Made by a program: the position numbers and the translations under genes. The notes beneath the pieces are model-generated. The model had not been told where the DNA came from. It did no database searches and saw only the letters and a program-made list of their open reading frames with translations. Shown piece by piece: positions 8,567 through 17,324 of a stretch of DNA of 54,505 nucleotides (the stretch's first letter is position 1; every line of letters starts with the position of its first letter). The stretch spans positions 1 to 54,505 of the forward strand of contig JAFPWY010000005.1 in the NCBI GenBank assembly GCA_017412605.1. The letters are read 5' to 3'. The stretch is from Fibrobacter sp. (GTDB lineage: Bacteria > Fibrobacterota > Fibrobacteria > Fibrobacterales > Fibrobacteraceae).

Positions 8567-9250
8567 ATGTTAGACCTTCTTGCGGTTCAATCTAGTACGA
8601 CCAACGCTACTATTATCACGTTGGCATATACGCTTTGCCTTGCCTTTATCTTATCTTCGGCAATCGGCTGGACTTACGAAAAGACCTTCCTCGGACTTTC
8701 CTATTCCCGCAACTTCGTCCAGGGCATTGTCCTGAGTTCGGTCGCGGCTGCGATGATCATGCAGGCCATCGGCGATAACGTCGGACGCGGCCTCGGTATG
8801 ATGGGTGCGCTTTCGGTGGTCCGCTTCCGTACGAGTTTCAAGGATCCTCGAGATATCATGTTCATATTTGCGGCGCTAGGTGCGGGTATCGGCTGCGGCG
8901 TTTATGCATGGGGTGCCGCTGTCGGCGGTACGATTGCCTTCTGCTGTGTCGCCTTCCTCCTTTCCCGCACGGGTCTCGGTACCAAGCACTTCTTTGACGG
9001 TATGCTCCGCTTTGCTCTCCCGAACGAAGGTGATGCTCGTGCCCAGGTCGAACATATCATGAAGACGAGCCTCAAGACTTTCATTCTCATTACCATGCGC
9101 GAAGTTGATGGCGGCGCCCGTCTGGATGTCGCCTACCAGATTCGCCTGCGTGCGACGAAGCCTGCCGCCGAAATCCTGAACGACCTTTCCAAGATCGAAG
9201 GAATTTCGGATGTCCAGTTCATGATGCAAGACGCGACGACGGAAATGTAA
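8567..9250 (+). CDS. DUF4956 membrane protein
   Basis: The 227-residue protein matches my recollection of DUF4956. It has about four transmembrane segments in residues 12-150. Between them is a conserved stretch with GDNVGRGLGMMGALSVVRFR and FKDPRDIMFIF, and a soluble C-terminal alpha/beta domain follows (about 165-227). ATG 8567 follows a good CGGAG site, so the longer frame is not used. Genes of this family are known to sit beside VTC-type polymerases in many bacteria, as here (three genes downstream). The role is not established; a channel or partner for the polymer made by the VTC protein is my inference. It is the first gene of the cluster, 12 bases before the adaptor gene. Confidence 0.8.
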   Translation: MLDLLAVQSSTTNATIITLAYTLCLAFILSSAIGWTYEKTFLGLSYSRNFVQGIVLSSVAAAMIMQAIGDNVGRGLGMMGALSVVRFRTSFKDPRDIMFIFAALGAGIGCGVYAWGAAVGGTIAFCCVAFLLSRTGLGTKHFFDGMLRFALPNEGDARAQVEHIMKTSLKTFILITMREVDGGARLDVAYQIRLRATKPAAEILNDLSKIEGISDVQFMMQDATTEM

Positions 9251-9262
9251 GGGGAGGATACG

Positions 9263-10366
9263 ATGCACAAACTTGAAGATCTTCTCGACAATTTCTGGAA
9301 CACTCACAAGAATAATGCGGGTGTCGCCTACGTCTATACTCACAAGCTGTCTTTGGCTTGGGCTTTCTGTGTTGTTTTTGCTATCGTCCTTGGCTTGGTC
9401 TACCAGGGCAAGGTCGCCATGTTCCGCGGCATTGCCGATGCGAACGAAACCATTATCAGCGTGCCCTCCGCAACCGAAATCGTTAAGGTCCACGTGGTTC
9501 CCGGCCAGGAACTCCAGGTGGGCGACACGATTGTCGAAATCAACCGCCCGGACTTGACTCTCCGCATCTCCGAAGTTGCCCGCGAGATTGACGCCCTCGA
9601 AGGCCGCAGCAATCTGAGTTCCGCCGAAATCGACCAGAAGGTGGCCGAAGTCAAGGCGAACCTCGAAACGAGGCGCCTCACTCTCAATGCCGAAATCCGC
9701 AACCTCGAGTCGGAATACCAGAAGAACAAGGAAATTTCGGCCAAGCTCAAGAGCCTCTCGAACTCGAAGTCCAGCAGCGACGGCAACGACGCCATGGCCT
9801 TGCAGATCAAGAGCCTCAAGAACGAACTTGCACTGGCGACTAAGAGCGCGAACCAGCAAATCGCCCTTTTGCGTGGCAGTGGCCGCTTGCAGAAGACGAG
9901 TGGCCAGAGCGAAGTCGAGAACCTGAAGAAGGAACTGGTCGAACTCCAGAAGCAGCAGGAAGACCTCGTCCAGATTGCCAAGGAAAACTGGGTGGTCGGT
10001 GACGTGAACGTCCGCGACGGAGAAAAGGTTTCGAGCTTTGCCCCGATTCTCACCCTCACGCACAAGCGCCCGACGATTATCCGCGGCTACATCAACGAAC
10101 AGATTTACCAGAACATGGACGTGGGCGAGACCGTGAAGGTGACCACGCTTGCCGGTACGGGCAAGGCGGTGGTTGGCGAAGTTGTCGGCCTCTCCAGCCG
10201 TATCGTCCCGTTCCCGACCCGCATGTGGAAGATGCCGGAGTTGCCGGTGTACGGTCGTGAAGTGACCATCAAGATTCCCGAAGAGAATCCGTTCCTCCTG
10301 GGCGAAATGGTGACTATTGCGGAAATGGGCGTTATTAATCATCTCAAGAAAGACGGTAAGAAATAA
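9263..10366 (+). CDS. HlyD-like periplasmic adaptor (membrane fusion) protein
   Basis: The 367-residue protein has a short cytoplasmic start, one transmembrane helix (about 30-48) and a lipoyl-like half domain (IVKVHVVPGQELQVGDTIVEI, about 73-93). A long coiled-coil hairpin follows (about 105-245, with a Ser-rich turn near 168), then the second lipoyl half (VVGDVNVRDGEKVSSFAPIL) and a beta-barrel domain. This is the layout of adaptors that bridge an inner-membrane unit to a TolC-like channel. A strong AGGGGAGG site precedes ATG 9263. Its stop overlaps the start of the TolC-like gene by one base, so they should be made together. Which inner-membrane protein it docks to is not shown; the DUF4956 protein is the obvious candidate. 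Confidence 0.85.
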   Translation: MHKLEDLLDNFWNTHKNNAGVAYVYTHKLSLAWAFCVVFAIVLGLVYQGKVAMFRGIADANETIISVPSATEIVKVHVVPGQELQVGDTIVEINRPDLTLRISEVAREIDALEGRSNLSSAEIDQKVAEVKANLETRRLTLNAEIRNLESEYQKNKEISAKLKSLSNSKSSSDGNDAMALQIKSLKNELALATKSANQQIALLRGSGRLQKTSGQSEVENLKKELVELQKQQEDLVQIAKENWVVGDVNVRDGEKVSSFAPILTLTHKRPTIIRGYINEQIYQNMDVGETVKVTTLAGTGKAVVGEVVGLSSRIVPFPTRMWKMPELPVYGREVTIKIPEENPFLLGEMVTIAEMGVINHLKKDGKK

Positions 10367-11745
10367 TGAAGCGCTTTGTTGCTCTCCCTATCATGTTGTC
10401 TGCGGCTCTGTATGCAGGCCCGCTGACGTGGGACCGTCTTGTCCAGTCGGCGCAGACGGACCCCCGATTCGAGGCCGCACAGAAGCGTTCCGAGGCAACG
10501 TCTTCTCCCAGGAATACGAAACTCTGGGACAAGATGGAATTGCGTTATCAGTTGGACGGTTTTAGCTTTGCCAAGCACGACTTTGAACTCCGCATGAGCC
10601 CCAAGACGTTCGGCGAAGGCTCTGCCGACCGTGAACGTTACGAGGCTAATAAGGCATACGAACAGGCCCGCTTTGGCGTGGAACGCTCCTTGTTGTTGTA
10701 TGACCGCTACGAGCGCGGTGTGCGCTATGTGATGCGCAAGAAGATTAACGAAATCAACAAGCAGTTGTTGCAGGTGAATGCCGACCGCATCGAGGTGTTG
10801 CACCTCAAGTCTGGTTCGGCTTCCTTCAATCCCGAAGATCTGATGGCCGCTCTGGAAAAGGGTGCTACCCTGAAGGCGGATTTGCTTTCGGACAGCACGG
10901 CTTTGCGTGACGCGGAACTCAAGATGAAAATCTGGGTGCCCGATTTCGATGGAGTTGATTTGGATTCCTCGTTCCTCCCGACCATGGACGAACTTGCTCA
11001 GAACCTTTCCAATGGCGTGGAAGTGAATGAAAACTTCCCGTTGGTGGCGATGGCCCGCGGCAAGCGCGACGCCGAAGTTGCCCAGGCCAAGCAGGACGTG
11101 AGCAAGGGTCGTGACTATATCTCGCATATCGGTATTGGTTATGCGCTGCAGATTGAATCCCGCATGGAAAAGTACAAGACGATGGATGCGACGGACGTCT
11201 TCGGTACGGGTCAATATCGCGATTACGTGGAAGATTTCAAGAAGGAAACTGGTTGCCAGACCGCTTTGAATTGTACTGCGACGGCTGATTTTCTTGTCCC
11301 GGACAAGGACGACCGCAAGACGGCCGACAAGTTCTTCGTGAATCTCGCTTTCCGCCTGCCGTTCTTCGACAGCGGCAAGGACGGCGATCTCAAGCTCCAG
11401 GTGGCCAAGCTCGATGCCGAGAGCGATTACCTTGCTGACGTGCGCGATATCAACCAGAAGGTGGCCCGCCTGACCGAGGAAGTGCTTGCCATGATTGGCC
11501 AGTGGAAGGTGCAGAAGGAATATGTGCAGCAGGTGAACGCGAGCGGGTTCATGGAACAGTTCGCGATTAACGCCGGCTCCGATCCGCTCTTGCTCCTGCG
11601 CGCCAAGGAAAGTTCGCTCGAAAGCGACATGAAGGCAGTCAAGCTGGAATACGATATTTTCGTGCGCTACCTGGAATTGCTCAACTATGCGGGTATCCTT
11701 GCCCGCGAGGGTAGCGCGAACCATCTCCGTGAGGCTTTGAAGTAA
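10366..11745 (+). CDS. TolC-like outer-membrane efflux protein (divergent)
   Basis: The 459-residue protein has a signal peptide (MKRFVALPIMLSAALYA). The body is mostly long alpha helices interrupted by short beta regions, as in TolC-family channels, which are usually 430-480 residues. The first helix includes LTWDRLVQSAQTDPRFEAAQ, the typical TolC opening. The last helices include ESSLESDMKAVKLEYDIFVRYLELLNYAGIL, the usual C-terminal repeat. It lacks the classical DxLxA motif in a clean form, so it is a divergent member. It overlaps the adaptor gene by one base and is followed after one base by the VTC polymerase gene, tying an outer-membrane channel to polymer synthesis. Confidence 0.8.
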   Translation: MKRFVALPIMLSAALYAGPLTWDRLVQSAQTDPRFEAAQKRSEATSSPRNTKLWDKMELRYQLDGFSFAKHDFELRMSPKTFGEGSADRERYEANKAYEQARFGVERSLLLYDRYERGVRYVMRKKINEINKQLLQVNADRIEVLHLKSGSASFNPEDLMAALEKGATLKADLLSDSTALRDAELKMKIWVPDFDGVDLDSSFLPTMDELAQNLSNGVEVNENFPLVAMARGKRDAEVAQAKQDVSKGRDYISHIGIGYALQIESRMEKYKTMDATDVFGTGQYRDYVEDFKKETGCQTALNCTATADFLVPDKDDRKTADKFFVNLAFRLPFFDSGKDGDLKLQVAKLDAESDYLADVRDINQKVARLTEEVLAMIGQWKVQKEYVQQVNASGFMEQFAINAGSDPLLLLRAKESSLESDMKAVKLEYDIFVRYLELLNYAGILAREGSANHLREALK

Positions 11746-11746
11746 T

Positions 11747-12565
11747 ATGGCCGAAGCCCGTGGATTTAGCCTTCTCGAGCGATTCGAGCTCAAGTACCAT
11801 ATCCCCGTTGAATGGGCGGACCGGATAGGTGCCTTCCTTGCTCCGTATTGCGAAGAGGACTATTATTCCAAGATTACTCCGGGTGGTTTCTACTGGATTA
11901 CGAACTTGTACTTGGATAGCCCCAAGTGGACTTTCCTCGGTTGGAAAAAGAAACAGCTCCTGGACCGCTTCAACATGCGTATCCGTACTTACGGCGAGCA
12001 TCCGGCACAGGACGGCACGTTCCATTTTGAAGTCAAGCGCAAGATCCGTAGCATCTGCTACAAGAGCCGTGCGACCATCAAGGGAATCAACCCGGGCGAA
12101 GTCTGGAACATGAAACCCGAGGAATGGCCCTGCAAGACGGACAAGGACCGCATGTACCTCAAGGATTTCCTTTACAAGACGGAACTCCACGGGGCTCACC
12201 CGCGCCTACTCACACAGTACAAGCGTCGCGCCTGGTTCGGGCTCCGCGAGGAATATTCCCGCGTCACTATCGATACGGGCATGCGCTTCCGCGAAGAGAA
12301 CGGGTTCGACTATACGGTGGACCCGCACTACATGCATTCGACCGGTCTTCCGAGGTTTTTCCAGCCGGGAATGGACGCAGTGCTCGAATTAAAGTGTCCT
12401 TGCTCACAGGTTCCTTACTGGATGTTCGACCTGATAAGATTTTTGAACCTCAAGCACTCCGCATTTTCTAAATTCGGTAATGCGGCCGCTGAATGGAAAC
12501 GGGTTTACGAGAACCCGCGTAGGTTCAAGAGCCCTTACTGGACGAAACTGGCTGGAAATTTTTAA
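11747..12565 (+). CDS. VTC-domain polyphosphate polymerase
   Basis: The 272-residue soluble protein has all the landmarks of the VTC catalytic tunnel: RFELKY (12-17), LYLDSP (54-59), MRIRTYG with Arg78 and Arg80, FEVKRK with Glu95 and Lys97, YKSR with Lys106, ELK (214-216) and FSKF (237-240). In yeast Vtc4 such basic and acidic residues bind the nucleotide, metal and growing polyphosphate chain. The site appears intact, so an active polymerase (NTP to polyphosphate, or a related chain) is likely. It has no membrane segment of its own; the DUF4956 protein may anchor it. The start lies one base after the TolC-like stop, so it belongs to the same operon. Confidence 0.88.
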   Translation: MAEARGFSLLERFELKYHIPVEWADRIGAFLAPYCEEDYYSKITPGGFYWITNLYLDSPKWTFLGWKKKQLLDRFNMRIRTYGEHPAQDGTFHFEVKRKIRSICYKSRATIKGINPGEVWNMKPEEWPCKTDKDRMYLKDFLYKTELHGAHPRLLTQYKRRAWFGLREEYSRVTIDTGMRFREENGFDYTVDPHYMHSTGLPRFFQPGMDAVLELKCPCSQVPYWMFDLIRFLNLKHSAFSKFGNAAAEWKRVYENPRRFKSPYWTKLAGNF

Positions 12566-12607
12566 GAGTTTTATTATAGAGTTTGACTTGAACAAAGGAT
12601 GGCCCTT

Positions 12608-14350
12608 ATGAACATGAAAAAGTGGCTTTTGACCGGTGCCTGTATTGCTATGCTTGGAGCGCTTTCTGCGTGCTCCAACGAGGATAGCAGCAACTCAGTG
12701 TCCCCTGAGATTAGCTCGGACTCTCAGTCCGGAGATACTGCCAGTAGTGGTGATCCCCAGCCTTCTTCTGCTGGCGATCCGACTTCGGCTGATCCTGGCA
12801 ACAGTAGTGAAAAGGGGAGCAGCGGAGGTAAGGATCCCACTCCCGCTTCGAGCAGCAGCGACGAACCTATTCCCGACACGGCTCCTCCGCAGATGGGTTG
12901 CTCCGAAATCATGTACAATGCGGCTGGTGGTTCGGAACTCGAATGGATCGAAATCTATATCGCGGGTGGCATGGATATCGACAATATGCAGAATTACCTG
13001 CTCCACTTGAGCGGTGCTGTCGATTATACGTTCCCCGGAGAGCCCTTGAAGAAGGGTGAATATATCGTGGTGACGAACGATCCCACTACATTCAAGGAAA
13101 CTTATCCTACGTTTGCCGGTCGTCTGTTTGGCCCGTGGGATGGCGGAACGACTGTCAAGTTGGCCAACGAAGGCGATGTCGTGAACGTGAAGATTGACGG
13201 CGAAGGCGACGTGAGCTGTGCCTTCGGTAACGAACCTCCTTGGCCGAGCCTTGCCGACGGCAAGGGCCGTACCCTCGTGTATGTGGGTGGCAATGCGGCC
13301 CAGCCGAACTCCTGGGCGGCTAGCAAGCTTGACAAGGGCAATCCCGGTGTCGGTAACGATGAATGGGTGACCCCTGCCGCGGTGCGCATCAACGAAATCA
13401 TGCCGAACATCGCCGGTGACGATACTGCATGGATTGAACTTTACAATACGGGCGACCAGGAAGTGGATGTCGCCGGCTGGACTATCGAGGTCAAGCGCCG
13501 CAAGCAGACGCTGACCATCAAGTCGGGAGCCGTTTCTACAGTGATTCCTGCAAAGGGCTATGTGGTGCTCAATGCAGTTGACAACTTCGACGAAGAACTG
13601 GTGGTGAGCCAGCAGGGTGGTGAATTCTATCTGCGTGGTTCGCTGGAAGGCGAAGAATCTAGTATCTGGGTGCCTGCCGGTACGGGTACAAGCGGCGTAA
13701 TCGACTTGAGTGATGGTTCTACGGCACAGGGCCCGCTCGCTTCTGCTACGCCTGGCGCAAAAAATTCTGCCCTCAAGATGGGTTCTGTGTATATCAACGA
13801 AATCCATTACCATCCGAAGGATTCGGATCCCGGCGAGATTCCGTTTGAATTTATGGAACTGGTGAATGGTTCCGACAACGATATTCCTCTTTACAGCACC
13901 AATGTCCAGAAGGGTTGGAAGATAGAGGGTATTAACATGGAATTCGGGAGCACTGCGGTTCTCCCTGCCCATGGCATGATTGTCCTGATTCCTGAGGAAT
14001 TGGATATGACGGTGGCTGCGACCTTCGGCATTACGAATTGGGGCCCGGATTTTGTGCGTTCGACCTATTCTATCCCGGAATCGGTGCAGATTATGACTTA
14101 CTCCGGTAAGCTCTCCAACCGCAGCGAAACGATCGCCGTCAAGGAGCCCTACGCCAAGGCCGATAGCAAGTCCGCCCAGAGTGGCTACGTCTACTTCTAC
14201 ATCTGGCACGACGCTACGCTCTATTCCGATAAGTGGCCGGATTTGAAGGAAGCGGACGGTCTCGGATACAGCCTGCAGCGTGTCGACACGAAGACGATGG
14301 GTTACGAGGCCAGCGCCTGGAAGGCCGACGTACCGACCCTCGGCAAGTAA
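12608..14350 (+). CDS. Lipoprotein with three lamin-tail-like domains
   Basis: The 580-residue lipoprotein has a leader ending LSAC (Cys22) and a Ser/Pro/Gly-rich linker to about residue 90. Three beta-sandwich modules of the lamin-tail (LTD) type follow, opening with CSEIMYNAAGGSELEWIEIY, VRINEIMPN..WIELYNTG and VYINEIHYHP..FEFMELVNG. ATG 12608 is preferred because AAAGG at 12594-12598 is correctly spaced from it and too close to the upstream ATG 12599. LTD modules are typical of CotH-type surface proteins that often accompany VTC and DUF4956 genes, but no CotH kinase domain is present here. It lies 42 bases past the VTC gene and before a terminator, so it is probably the last gene of the cluster, displayed on the envelope. 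Confidence 0.8.
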   Translation: MNMKKWLLTGACIAMLGALSACSNEDSSNSVSPEISSDSQSGDTASSGDPQPSSAGDPTSADPGNSSEKGSSGGKDPTPASSSSDEPIPDTAPPQMGCSEIMYNAAGGSELEWIEIYIAGGMDIDNMQNYLLHLSGAVDYTFPGEPLKKGEYIVVTNDPTTFKETYPTFAGRLFGPWDGGTTVKLANEGDVVNVKIDGEGDVSCAFGNEPPWPSLADGKGRTLVYVGGNAAQPNSWAASKLDKGNPGVGNDEWVTPAAVRINEIMPNIAGDDTAWIELYNTGDQEVDVAGWTIEVKRRKQTLTIKSGAVSTVIPAKGYVVLNAVDNFDEELVVSQQGGEFYLRGSLEGEESSIWVPAGTGTSGVIDLSDGSTAQGPLASATPGAKNSALKMGSVYINEIHYHPKDSDPGEIPFEFMELVNGSDNDIPLYSTNVQKGWKIEGINMEFGSTAVLPAHGMIVLIPEELDMTVAATFGITNWGPDFVRSTYSIPESVQIMTYSGKLSNRSETIAVKEPYAKADSKSAQSGYVYFYIWHDATLYSDKWPDLKEADGLGYSLQRVDTKTMGYEASAWKADVPTLGK

Positions 14351-14369
14351 AAACAAGCTTCATGCGAGA

Positions 14370-14402
14370 TTTTCCCCCGGTCTTTCCGGGGGATTTTTTT
14401 AT
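14370..14402 (+). terminator. Rho-independent terminator closing the VTC cluster
   Basis: An 8-bp GC-rich stem (14373-14380 TCCCCCGG with 14386-14393) has loop TCTTT and is followed by seven T residues. It separates the VTC cluster from the next export operon. Confidence 0.88.
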
Positions 14403-14517
14403 AAAAGAGAGCAAGATGCGCAAGTATGCCCTCTTATAGCTAAATTCCCCCTTTTTGTCAGAAAAGGCGGGACGGCGGGAGTGCCCAAAAATAGAATTTG
14501 CTATTTTATCTTGTGCT

Positions 14518-16314
14518 ATGAGATTGCACTTTACATTTTTTGTTTTTGTATCTGTAGCGGCTGTGGCGGCGCCCCTTTCGCTCCAGGACGCCCTTAACAT
14601 GGCAAAATCGGGCAATTCGCAGATTAAGGCCGAAAAAGCCAAGGTCGAGATGGCCGAGAGCGGCAAGAACGAGGCTCGCTCACGCTTTATGCCCACAGTC
14701 TCCCTGTCTGCCGGGGTCACCAAGATTAACGATCCAATCAGTATTGACTTGAACGAAGTCCGTTCGGGCATCATTTCGGTGCATGGAGCCGAGGCTTACC
14801 AGAATTATTACAAGACCGGCTACGATGCTGCCTATGAGCGCGCTACCGGGGCGGGAATGCCCGAAGAAATGGCGCTTCCCATGGCGAAGGGCGTTGGCGA
14901 TTCCGTGGGAAATCTTGCCAAGATGAAAACGGAATCCACGCTGGATTCGGCCTTGCCGGATTTCAAGAAAAAGGTCCAGGACGACGTGTTCTTCAATGCG
15001 CGATTGTCCGTCGTGTGGCCGATTTTTACCGGGCTCAAGATTTATTCCGCCTACGATGCCGCCAAGGAGAACGTGACTGCTCGCAAGGCTGAGTTCGACA
15101 TGGCCCAGAATGCCATCCTCATGGATGTCGCCACAAGGTACTTCTCCTTGCGCTTAGCCGAGGAATTGACGCTGCTCCGCGAGACGACAAAACGTAATTT
15201 GGAAGAGCATCTGGAGCGTTCCAAAAAGCTTGAAGAGGGTGGGCAGATTAGCAAGGCGGAACGCCTCCGCGCCGAAGTTGCCCTTGCCGAGGCCCAGAAC
15301 GCGTTGGAAGATGCCCAGCGCGACCAGACGCTGGCTCGCCTCGCTTTGGCTAGCCTTTTGCATACGGACACGAGCATTACTGCGACGACCCCGGTCGAGT
15401 CGCCTGAGGAATATCGCTCCATTGACGAAATCAAGGCGTTGGCGCGTGAGAAACATCCAGGACTTAGGCAATTGCGCACCGAGCGCAAGCGCAGTCAGGC
15501 TGCCGTCAGTGCCGCCCGGGCTGATTACTTCCCGACAGTCGCCCTGTTCGGTTACAAGGAACTTTATACGAAAGACCTGACCATGCTGGAGCCTGAATGG
15601 GCTGTGGGTGCGAAGGCTCAGTGGGATTTGTTCAAGGGCGGCGAGACTCATTCCAAGGTGAGCAGCGCGAAGGCGCTGGACCGTTCGCTGGCTAGCATGG
15701 AAGAGCAGACTCTGGACAACATAAACTTGCTGGTCGAAAAGCGCTGGCGCGAGATGGAACATGCCAAGAGCCGCTTGGTGAGTTTGCAGAAGACGCGTGA
15801 ACTGGCTGACGAGGCCCTGCGTAGCCAGAACAAGGCTTACGAGGCGGGTCTTTCGACCGGCCTCGACGTGGTGGATGCCGAACTGGCGCTGTCTCGATTG
15901 CAGGTGGCTGATTTGAAGGCTCACTATGACGCCGTTATCGCATGGCTTGGCTTGCTTGAGTCTTGCGGCGAAGTCGAGAATGCGGGAAACCTGCTTACGG
16001 CATCCAAGCCGGTGGCTCCTGTGCAACCGGCTGCGCCTGCTGCGGATTCCGCGGCAACGGCTGCCCCGGCTCCGGCGGCACCTGCCGAGACGCCTGTTGA
16101 TTCTGCCGCAGTACCTCAGGATGCGGCTGAAATTCCGGCTGCTGCGGGAACGACCCCGGCCGCAGCGGAAACACCTGCCGCAGCGCCTGCTGCGACCCCT
16201 GAATCGGCGGTACAAACTGCGCCTGCCACGGCAGCCCCTGCTGCACCGGCGCAAGGATCTTCTGACAAGGAAAGCGCGGGAGCGGTTCCCGAGAACAAGG
16301 AGAATAAACAATGA
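14518..16314 (+). CDS. TolC-family outer-membrane efflux protein with Ala/Pro-rich tail
   Basis: The 598-residue protein has a signal peptide (MRLHFTFFVFVSVAAVA) from ATG 14518; the longer frame upstream lacks one. Two TolC repeats follow: LSLQDALNMAKSGNSQIKAEKAK opens the first and EIKALAREKHPGLRQLRTERKR the second, each with long coiled-coil helices. The normal family length is reached near residue 490. The last 100 or so residues are an Ala/Pro/Glu-rich low-complexity tail that is not part of the fold and would lie in the periplasm or outside the cell. The gene overlaps the HlyD gene by four bases (ATGA), so it is the outer-membrane part of the exporter encoded by the next three genes. Confidence 0.88.
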   Translation: MRLHFTFFVFVSVAAVAAPLSLQDALNMAKSGNSQIKAEKAKVEMAESGKNEARSRFMPTVSLSAGVTKINDPISIDLNEVRSGIISVHGAEAYQNYYKTGYDAAYERATGAGMPEEMALPMAKGVGDSVGNLAKMKTESTLDSALPDFKKKVQDDVFFNARLSVVWPIFTGLKIYSAYDAAKENVTARKAEFDMAQNAILMDVATRYFSLRLAEELTLLRETTKRNLEEHLERSKKLEEGGQISKAERLRAEVALAEAQNALEDAQRDQTLARLALASLLHTDTSITATTPVESPEEYRSIDEIKALAREKHPGLRQLRTERKRSQAAVSAARADYFPTVALFGYKELYTKDLTMLEPEWAVGAKAQWDLFKGGETHSKVSSAKALDRSLASMEEQTLDNINLLVEKRWREMEHAKSRLVSLQKTRELADEALRSQNKAYEAGLSTGLDVVDAELALSRLQVADLKAHYDAVIAWLGLLESCGEVENAGNLLTASKPVAPVQPAAPAADSAATAAPAPAAPAETPVDSAAVPQDAAEIPAAAGTTPAAAETPAAAPAATPESAVQTAPATAAPAAPAQGSSDKESAGAVPENKENKQ

Positions 16315-17312
16315 TTAATGCTTTGAAATTCATTGGCAAGTTGGTCATCGTGCTGGCGCTTGTTGCGCTGGTCGTGCTGGGGGTTGCCCAGCTCAAGAAG
16401 TTTGCCACTGAACCCCGCGAGCAGTTCTTGCAGGGCCAGATGGAAGCTAGGCGTGTCCTTGTTTCGGGGAAGGTCCCCGGCCGTATCGAAGCGCTTTTCG
16501 TGCGCGAGGGCGACCTGGTGATCAAGGATTCTCTCGTAGCCATCATCAGCAGTCCCGAAATCGAGGCGAAGAAGATTCAGGCCGAGGGCGCGCTCGGTGC
16601 CGCAAAGGCCCAGGCGAACAAGGCCCGCAATGGTGCCCGCAGCGAGGACATCACGGCGCTCAAGGCGATGGCCGACCGAGCCCAGGATGCCGCTACGCTT
16701 GCAAAGAATACGTATGACCGTGTCCAGAAGCTTTTTGACGAGGGCGTGCTCCCGTTGCAGAAACGCGACGAGGCCGAGACCCAGATGAAGGCGAGCCAGT
16801 CCGCAGCCGATGCCGCAAAGGCCCAGTACGACCAGGCCGTGGCCGGCGCCCGTAGCGAAGACAAGGCTGCCGCAAATGCCCTTGTGATGCAGGCCCGTGG
16901 AGCCTCTGCTGAAGTCGATGCCTACCTTGAAGAAACCAAGATTCGCTCCCCGATTACGGGCGAGGTCTCGCTCAAACTTGCCGAAGAAGGTGAAGTGGTC
17001 GGCTCGGGCATGCCTGTGGTGGCCGTGACGGACTTGAATGACGCATGGGCGGTGTTCCACCTGCGCGAAGACCTGCTCAAGAATGTCTACAAGGGAAGGA
17101 CCCTCACGTTGCACGTTCCTGCGCTTGACAAGGATGTCGAGATGTCGGTGAGCTATATCGCTTCTGTGGGCGACTACGCCACGTGGCGCAGCAGCAAGGA
17201 AAGCGGTGGGTTCGACCTCAAGACTTTCGAGGTGCGCCTGCGCCCCACGGAGAAGGTCGAGAACCTTCGCCCGGGCATGAGCGTTCTCCTTTCTGCGGAA
17301 TCTATTCGTTAG
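16311..17312 (+). CDS. HlyD-family periplasmic adaptor protein
   Basis: The 333-residue protein has an N-terminal membrane anchor (about 8-27), a lipoyl-like half domain (GKVPGRIEALFVREGDLVIK), a coiled-coil hairpin (about 75-195), the second lipoyl half (IRSPITGEVSLKLAEEGEVV) and a beta-barrel C-terminus. It is close to the YhiI/EmrA-like adaptors that pair with ABC-2 permeases. The coiled coil is rich in Ala and Lys and contains two GARSED stretches about 75 residues apart. AAGGAG at 16300-16305 precedes ATG 16311. It connects the TolC protein upstream to the two permeases downstream. Confidence 0.88.
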   Translation: MINALKFIGKLVIVLALVALVVLGVAQLKKFATEPREQFLQGQMEARRVLVSGKVPGRIEALFVREGDLVIKDSLVAIISSPEIEAKKIQAEGALGAAKAQANKARNGARSEDITALKAMADRAQDAATLAKNTYDRVQKLFDEGVLPLQKRDEAETQMKASQSAADAAKAQYDQAVAGARSEDKAAANALVMQARGASAEVDAYLEETKIRSPITGEVSLKLAEEGEVVGSGMPVVAVTDLNDAWAVFHLREDLLKNVYKGRTLTLHVPALDKDVEMSVSYIASVGDYATWRSSKESGGFDLKTFEVRLRPTEKVENLRPGMSVLLSAESIR

Positions 17313-17324
17313 CGGAGGCTTGCC

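Noticed and set aside
11747-12565. Reading the VTC-domain protein as a CYTH/adenylate cyclase or triphosphatase
   Set aside because: The FSKF ending, the ELK motif near the C-terminus and the DUF4956 neighbour fit the VTC polymerase better than the ExExK pattern of CYTH proteins.
12695-14356. Minus-strand open frame of 553 codons opposite the lamin-tail lipoprotein gene
   Set aside because: The plus-strand product has a lipobox and repeated LTD modules; the minus product is featureless and overlaps the terminator.
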